A program made the position numbers and the translations under genes. A stretch of 64,000 nt of DNA, taken from positions 115,416-179,415 of the forward strand of contig NW_021632373.1 of the NCBI RefSeq assembly GCF_004799145.2. Reading direction: 5' to 3'. This document shows positions 57,876 to 64,000 of this stretch, piece by piece (within the stretch, counting starts at the first letter, position 1; each line of letters begins with the position of its first letter). The notes under the pieces were generated by a model. It did not search any database. It was not told where the DNA came from and worked only from the letters and a program-made list of their open reading frames with translations. The stretch is from Neltuma alba (Eukaryota > Streptophyta > Magnoliopsida > Fabales > Fabaceae).

Positions 57876-60855
57876 CTAGAAGAACTCAAAGTCTAGATAT
57901 TTACCCCCAGACTTCATGTCAGTACCTACCATCCTCTTACTATTGTTGCCAACCGGATCTGGTGGTCCGAATCTTACGGCCCAGGAATCTCACTCTCAAC
58001 TGGTCTGGGCACTTCCGGGGGCGTGCTGCACCTAATCAAAGCCCAATTTACACCCTCAAAGAAGGGATGCTGCTTGAGCTCAGTTGCACCTCTCTTTACT
58101 CCAAGCCGATTCTGCGGTTCCTTCACCAGCAAGCCTCGGATCAGATCCCGGCTAGCATAGCTAGTGGCCGGTGACTCTGGAAATTTGAGCTGCTGGCCAA
58201 CCACATTGAACAGTGTAGCACGATTCCCTGATCCTTTGAAAGGCGTTTTACCATATAAGAGCTCGTGTAGGAATATTCCAAATGTCCACCAATCCACTGC
58301 ACTGCCATGACCTTCTCCTTTGATGATTTCAGGAGCAAGGTACTCATGGGTTCCAACAAAGGACATGGACCGAGCTGAAGTGGGCTCGGCCACAAGCTCG
58401 GGAAGTGTGTTGGCTGATAACCCTGGCTCAGCTTTAGGCTTCTGTGATTTCTTGTTTTTCTGAGGGAAGAGCCGGGGATGAAACAGGCAGGTTGGATGCA
58501 CACTGATGAAGGCTCAGTACAAGCAGGTTGAACACAAATGCACCACCACCTCGTTTAGGGTCACTATCAGATGTTCTAATCAATGTTGTTGTGAAACAGC
58601 ACATCTAAGGGAGAGATCAAAGTCCGAAAGCATAATGTGACCATCATCTCGAACCAGCACGTTTTCTGGTTTAAGGTCTCGATACACTACTCCAAGCATG
58701 TGGAGATATTCAAGCGCTAAAAGAACCTCCGCGGCATAAAAACTACAAAATGACAACAATTAAAATATTATCACATGCTAAAATAACATGGATATTTTTA
58801 AGACCATGTACACAGCAGTTAATGTTCTACAACCATAGACAGGTATTTGAGTAAAATTTCCCTCACCCTTCAACCGCAGACAAAATCTCCAGATAATATA
58901 TCATGGAAAGGAGGTTGATATATTTAAGATATAAAATATATAAGTACAGAAGCTGATAAAATATAAGGATTTCATCACCAAATACCAGATAAAAAGGAAA
59001 GATGCCCATCTTGCAGACTCAGTACTAATTCTTTTATCTTATGTTCTGTTAAAAAAAAAAAAAGTACTGATCAAGGGAGACAACCAATTTATGGACTTGA
59101 AACCAAGAGAAATGCAGGCGTCAAATCACATAGGTCTCACAAGGATAAAGAAATGTCGGACAGAAAGAAGTCAGGAATGAAATATATGCGCCCCTTCTTC
59201 AGAATACTAGAATATTGTTCATCATATACATTTAAGGCATCAGAGATTGAACCACTTTCTCAGAGGCCAAAAGATTGATTTATTTAGAGGTATTAAGGAT
59301 TAAGGAATATATTAGAAAGATGAAGTATTGTACACACATGTCACACACATACAGATTACTGACAAATCAGCGAAGAGCAGATCATTGCAACAGAATAAAA
59401 AGGAGCAAGTACTTATCAGAATGTAAATATGTACAATTTTGAAACATACCGAGCAGCATACTCTGAGAAATGTTTCCCAGGTTGACGTTGCCTTAAGGTG
59501 TGCAGGTCACCTCCAGGACAGTATTCCATCACCAGACAGGAAAATCTGTCTGTCTCAAAATGAGTATACAAAGTTGGCAGAAATGGATGGTCAAGCAGCT
59601 GCAATATCTCCCTTTCAGTTTGTGCCCTAGTCAGCTTCTTTCTGGCTTCTAGGGATGCCTTGTCCATAACTTTCATCGCAAAATAACACCGTGTTGCACT
59701 CAACTCTGAGAGATATACACTTCCGATATCACCACAACCAAGTCTTTTGAGAAGCTTAAAATGACTCATACCCAAAAACCCATCCCGAGCTCGGATGGCA
59801 AGGATAGCCTTCCACCGAGGATCATTTCCTTTGTGAGGCTTATTGCACTACCGGTAACATTGCTCCAGTTGCTATCATCACTGAACCCACTGCTATCACT
59901 TGCTTGACTAGCACTAGTTTTTGTACTCTCCAGAGAATCACCCCGAACACTCCCCTTTGTACAATCAAAGTTCCTATCTAAACTAAGCATGCCATCACTA
60001 GTGAGCGCATCACTCCGGTATGTACTAGCACAACTATTAGCAATGCTCATTGCTGTGACAACACCAGTACTATCAATACTACTAAGTGGACTGACATTTC
60101 CACTTGGAGGCAAAGATGCATCCCAAACACATTCTTTCTCCTCAGAATCTGGAGGAAGGAGAGAGTGATCAGTATTCTGTGATGTACGAGGACCCAAAAC
60201 AGGAGAGGGCAAGTTCCCCACACCACTTTGTTCTTCAACTAGACTTTCTGCAGGGGAAAGAACAGCTGGGCTTGGTTTTTTAGGCGGAACACGAATTGAG
60301 AGATCTTCTAGGGCAGAACCCTTCACGGAAAAGCTCTTCATTAAACCTCCAGCCTCAGATTTGTTTTGACCAATTGGTACATAAACTGTTCTCATGAGAT
60401 CCGTATCAACAGGTTCAGGGGGGTGACTAGCACCAGCAAATGAACTGGGGCCTCCTCCTCCTCAAATAAATCAAAGCTCCCCTTTAATGCATCAACGTCA
60501 GATATAATTCCTTCTGATTCTGGTAAAGATGCCTTTCCTTCCGTGATCTTGCAGGTGCAAAGTGAACAGGTTCATGAGAGCCTTGACCATCAAATCCTAT
60601 ATCATCTCTAATCAAAACTAGCCTGGCATTTGATAGCTGAGCCACTTCTCTGATAGAGGCCAGCCGTGTGATTGGTCTATCCTGTGCTTTTGACAATTGA
60701 TGGACTTCTCTCACTGAAATCCCACGCATACTCGAAATATCCTGTGAATTTGACAACTGACCATCTCTCCTTGCTGTACTTGTGTGTGGATTTGATACCT
60801 CAACTAGAACAGGTAATGTTCGCGGAAGTGTCTTTGGCTCTGAAACCCTCTCCAT
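57876..60855 (-). CDS. KIPK-like AGC-VIII protein kinase, frame broken by single-base losses
   Basis: Minus-strand exon 1 (60855-59450), a 707-bp GT-AG intron, and exon 2 (58742-57876). Long Ser-rich N-terminus with RLASIREVAQLSN and GASHPPEPVDTDLMRTVYVP, features of KCBP-interacting kinases. Kinase domain: LGCGDIGSVYL, AMKVMDK, VMEYCPGGDLHTL, YRDLKPEN, DFD (the AGC-VIII variant of DFG), a Cys-rich insertion, then SFVGTHEYLAPEII and VDWWTFGIFLHELLYGK. The end YLDFEFF matches the PDK1-binding FxxF motif. The frame shifts at seven places (about 60549, 60448, 59843, 58591, 58537, 58475, 57981). In each, one more base in a short homopolymer would restore it; the corrected length would be 2280 nt, about 759 aa. 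Catalytic residues are intact. Either a recent pseudogene or, more likely, local base-call errors. Family role: auxin- and growth-related phosphorylation (established). Confidence 0.8.
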
Positions 60856-62300
60856 GTCCCAAATTACTTATCATCACACAAAGACTTCAAGGTAAAAAGA
60901 CCCTGCAAAACAGAACCAAAGTTCATTCAATAGGAGTTTCAATTCCTTCCTTGTAGTAAAAAGCTTTTACAGAAAGCTAAAAATCTATCAAAGAATCGTG
61001 CTATCTTGATTTGCTTTTGTACATCGGGCTGCAGAGAACACAAACACCATCACAAATTAAATGAACATAAAAATAGCACATACAGAAAAGCCAGTAGTAG
61101 CATGAGACCCCAAGCAAGCAATCCTAACCTTAATCAACCGTAACACTAACAGTCTAAACACTAAATAAGTTGTATCTGATTATCCATCGGTACAGTCCAC
61201 AGGCCCATTTTAGGGAACATCAGCTCACATCCTGTTTAAAGCTTGTGGTCTATATAAATACTAAACAGGGTTTACTGGTTTGCCAAAGTGGTTGTGAATC
61301 GTTGCTTCTCTCTTCGGCCTCAATAAATCCTCCTGTTCTGCCTTTGATCTATAGTTATCTCCATAATTTAACTTTTCTAGCATAATTTGCAACCTGGAAA
61401 AGGGGAAAAAAAGAAGGAAGAAATGGAGGAGTATCTTGAGCTTAAAGGTGCTTGATGGCAGATTTAACCATCAAAGTCTAATTGACACAGTACACAGCAC
61501 ACCTAAAAATGCAAATCCTTGAGGAAAAAGCCTGAACTCGCAACGTTATGACTAAGCTCAGCAGACCAGGATGCTACATCCTTCATCTAATCATAAAATC
61601 ACAAATCGATAACTTCAGTCCCAATAAACTAAAAAAAGAATAGCATCTGTTCATTATAGAAAGAAAACCCATAATGGAACATGAAAAAGAAAAAGTGCGA
61701 ATGAGAGATAAGCAGACAGACAGACAGATAGGGAACAAAAGTGGAATAAAGAATATATCAGAAGGTCGAAAATGCCAAAATGCTAAACGCCTCTTGACCA
61801 CATTCCTTCTATCTGCATCATAGAACAATCCTACTCTCAAGCCTACGCCAGAATATTCAAAGAACGAGTGAACCCAAACCGAAAGAGTCTGAAATTGAAA
61901 GAAAAATGAGGAGATGAAAAGATCTAGGGCAACCCCAGAAGAAGAAACCCAAAAAATGAAGAAACAAACGAAACATATAAAAACCCACCATTCAAATGAA
62001 GCCAAAAATCACTCACGAAGCTTGAAAATAATTGGGCATGTCTTGGTTTCTCCCCCCCTTTCGCCCTCTATGATCTTCAAGAGCTCGAGGGAGCTCAGAG
62101 CTTCGATTTTCCCTCGGACAGCCCCCCTCCTCAAGCTCAGAAAACAGAATAGTGGGAAGGGAAGAAGGTGATCCAACACAAGAACAAAAGGAAGGAAAAG
62201 CAAGCAGAGAGCTTGACCCTTGCTTTTCTCTCACAAGAAAGCAGTTCTTTCTGAGACTAGAGAACAAGAGGAAGGGCTTTGGTGGTGATAGTAATGGGTA
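60856..62300 (-). other. Probable 5' UTR and 5' UTR intron of the kinase gene
   Basis: Upstream of the ATG on the minus strand, an acceptor-like TTTTGCAG|GG lies at about 60903, and a good donor (CTTC|GTGAGTG) lies at 62016-62010 after a pyrimidine- and GC-rich leader (62017 to about 62300). A leader intron of about 1.1 kb is inferred. The short open frames here look non-coding. Confidence 0.4.
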
Positions 62301-64000
62301 GCTTTTGCTTTATTTTCTTTGTTGTTGTTGCCGCTTTGAATGGGCGCCTAGCTGCCTGGAACCAGTACACTTTAGTCACTGGAGAGAGGCGGAGAGAGAG
62401 AGTGGGCCCAGTAATGGGACCAGAGGTGTTGGTTCTTTAAGCTACATTGGTTTTCAGAGGTGGGGACTGTGAAGGCGAGGTAACTCTGCTCTCTCTCTCT
62501 CTAATTATCTCTGTCATCGCTATGAAAATCCTCTCTCCAAGATCGGTTTTGGATTCCGCACCGCAACACAGCTCCTCAGGTTCATCGTCTCTTTTCACCA
62601 TCTTCCCCGCGCGTGATTTGACCCTCCGCTTTCCTATTCTCTATTTCTACAATAATTTACTATTACAATTACTATTTTGTGTGCATATATTATTATATAT
62701 TTCTAAAATGAGAAAATATCAAAATTCCACCATTGCTGAAGGCAAAGTTCAATTCTAATGTATTTTTTTTCATTTATATTCTTGTCATTCTTTTCATGTG
62801 GTACTACTTCTATCATTATCATTATCTCCTCTTACAGAGAAGGTTATGAGTTCTATCTACCATGTTATCATGTAAAGGTAAGTGTATGAGTGTAAAAGGC
62901 ATGTGGTCTCTTCCTCACATAAAAAAAAATTAAGTTTGATTCTAAATATAATATAATATTTCAATTTATTTTGACTCATATTTATCATTTTTTAAATTAT
63001 TTTTATTAATTGCATGTGTTAAAAAAGTTTGCATAAGGGATTTTTTTGGCCCAAAGTCAACGATAATTTTAATGCAAAAGATTTAAAAAGTATTTTAATA
63101 AATCCAATACATATTTTAAAAATAATAATTCAATTAGTTTTATGGATAGGAGATGTGATATATAGTTAGTATTATTAAACTAAATTTGAATATTTTTATC
63201 AGGATAAGTTTCTCATATGAGCATTTTCATTTACTAAATTCAAAGCTTTATGAAGAGAATTTCTATTCTAATTCTATCTCTTTTTTCATCTTTTTTTTTT
63301 TTATTGTGGCAATTTTTTTCACCCGTTTAGAAAGAAAAATAAAGGTCACGTAGTAAAACCAAACGAGGCGAGGAAGAGGGCGCGTGGGTCTACGCGGTGT
63401 TGGGGTTTGATTTGACGCGCCCCCATCATTCAGCGGAACAAAAGTAAAATGAGCACCACTCCATCCTGATTCCCTGCCTTTCCAATTCTGACACACATGA
63501 GACGTCTATGACCCAAATACTTCGAATACACATATACATATAACCCTCTATTTTAATTAAAATGGTGAATTTGGATTTAATTTAAAGTACTTTGATAAAC
63601 CTTTTTTTTGTTAGTAATATATAATTAATTTTAAGGAATAATTAATGGAAGGAAATTTTTGTAATTTTAAGCAAACAAAAATCATCGAATTTATAAAATA
63701 AAATGAGATGGAATTTTTTGGCTAAGATTTCATTTAACAGTTATTCATTATTGTCAAAAAATTCATAATTTTTTTAAGAACTAAATGAAATCAAATTTAA
63801 AAATTTAAATTTTATAATATAGACATTTTTATATTTTAATGTTCTTAGAATTGTATCGTTCATGATAGTAATTTAGTTTCTTCTTTGGAAAGCGAAGTTA
63901 TATCAAATGCATTGTAACCTAGCAGCATAAAATTTTTATAAAAGTGAAGATTATAGATTCAATTTCCAATAATTTTAGATTCTGTTTGGTAAAAAATATT
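62301..64000. other. Upstream DNA of the kinase gene, no gene recognised
   Basis: Includes a CT run (62490-62505) and a GC-rich patch at 63360-63500 (GCGCGTGGGTCTACGCGG) that could be a promoter or the edge of a gene outside the window. The rest is AT-rich. No coding region supported. Confidence 0.4.

Noticed and set aside
57974..60855. Treating the kinase open frames as separate small genes
   Set aside because: They are consecutive pieces of one kinase in the right order with one intron; the breaks are frame shifts, not gene ends.
61583..62005. 140-codon minus-strand open frame upstream of the kinase
   Set aside because: Phe/Ser-rich composition typical of a pyrimidine-rich leader intron; it begins beside the inferred donor site.
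1..64000. CRISPR arrays, bacterial operons, rRNA or true tRNA genes
   Set aside because: None seen; introns and transposons mark this as plant nuclear DNA, and the tRNA-like pieces are SINE heads.

Overview
The window is nuclear DNA from a eudicot plant. It is AT-rich, its protein genes carry GT-AG introns, and the intergenic DNA is full of plant transposable elements (Stowaway-like MITEs, hAT, CACTA, LINE, SINE and a Ty1/copia element). The proteins belong to plant-specific or plant-typical families: group IX AP2/ERF factors, a plastid-type L18 protein, an AGC-VIII kinase with the DFD motif, and LCMT1. I cannot name the species. I found no CRISPR arrays, rRNA genes, true tRNA genes or operons.

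Gene order from left to right: ERF-a (4374-4943, -); ERF-b (10976-11668, -), a tandem paralogue whose promoter is also duplicated; a plastid-targeted ribosomal L18-like gene (18680-19370, +, 2 exons); two tandem EF-hand/membrane-anchor genes, EFH-a (20364-21806, +) and EFH-b (24508-28537, +), each with 4 exons at identical intron positions; ERF-c (35226-35810, +); LCMT1, a PP2A leucine carboxyl methyltransferase (42075-54522, +, 13 exons); and a KIPK-like AGC kinase (57876-60855, -, 2 coding exons). Exon boundaries were placed by hand from splice sites, reading phase and paralogue or family similarity. For L18, both EFH genes and LCMT1, the spliced lengths are exact multiples of three.

Mobile DNA: 1.7-4 kb holds a duplicated repeat, one copy of which is split by a decayed hAT element with an 8-bp target duplication. 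From 12.4 to 15.8 kb lies a dense cluster of MITEs, including three nested one inside another. LINE remnants flank the L18 gene. A CACTA terminus lies at 37.3-37.65 kb. A full-length, intact and apparently recent copia element (47779-52749) sits in intron 10 of LCMT1, and a SINE with target duplications lies at 55.26-55.45 kb.

The genes do not form a pathway. ERF-a, ERF-b and ERF-c belong to the family that includes jasmonate/ethylene-responsive regulators. LCMT1 and the kinase are signalling components (PP2A methylation; AGC phosphorylation). The EF-hand pair probably links calcium to a membrane. I saw no convincing new biological system. The most informative anomalies are the young copia insertion in LCMT1, the set of homopolymer-type single-base losses confined to the kinase gene, and the three-level MITE nest.
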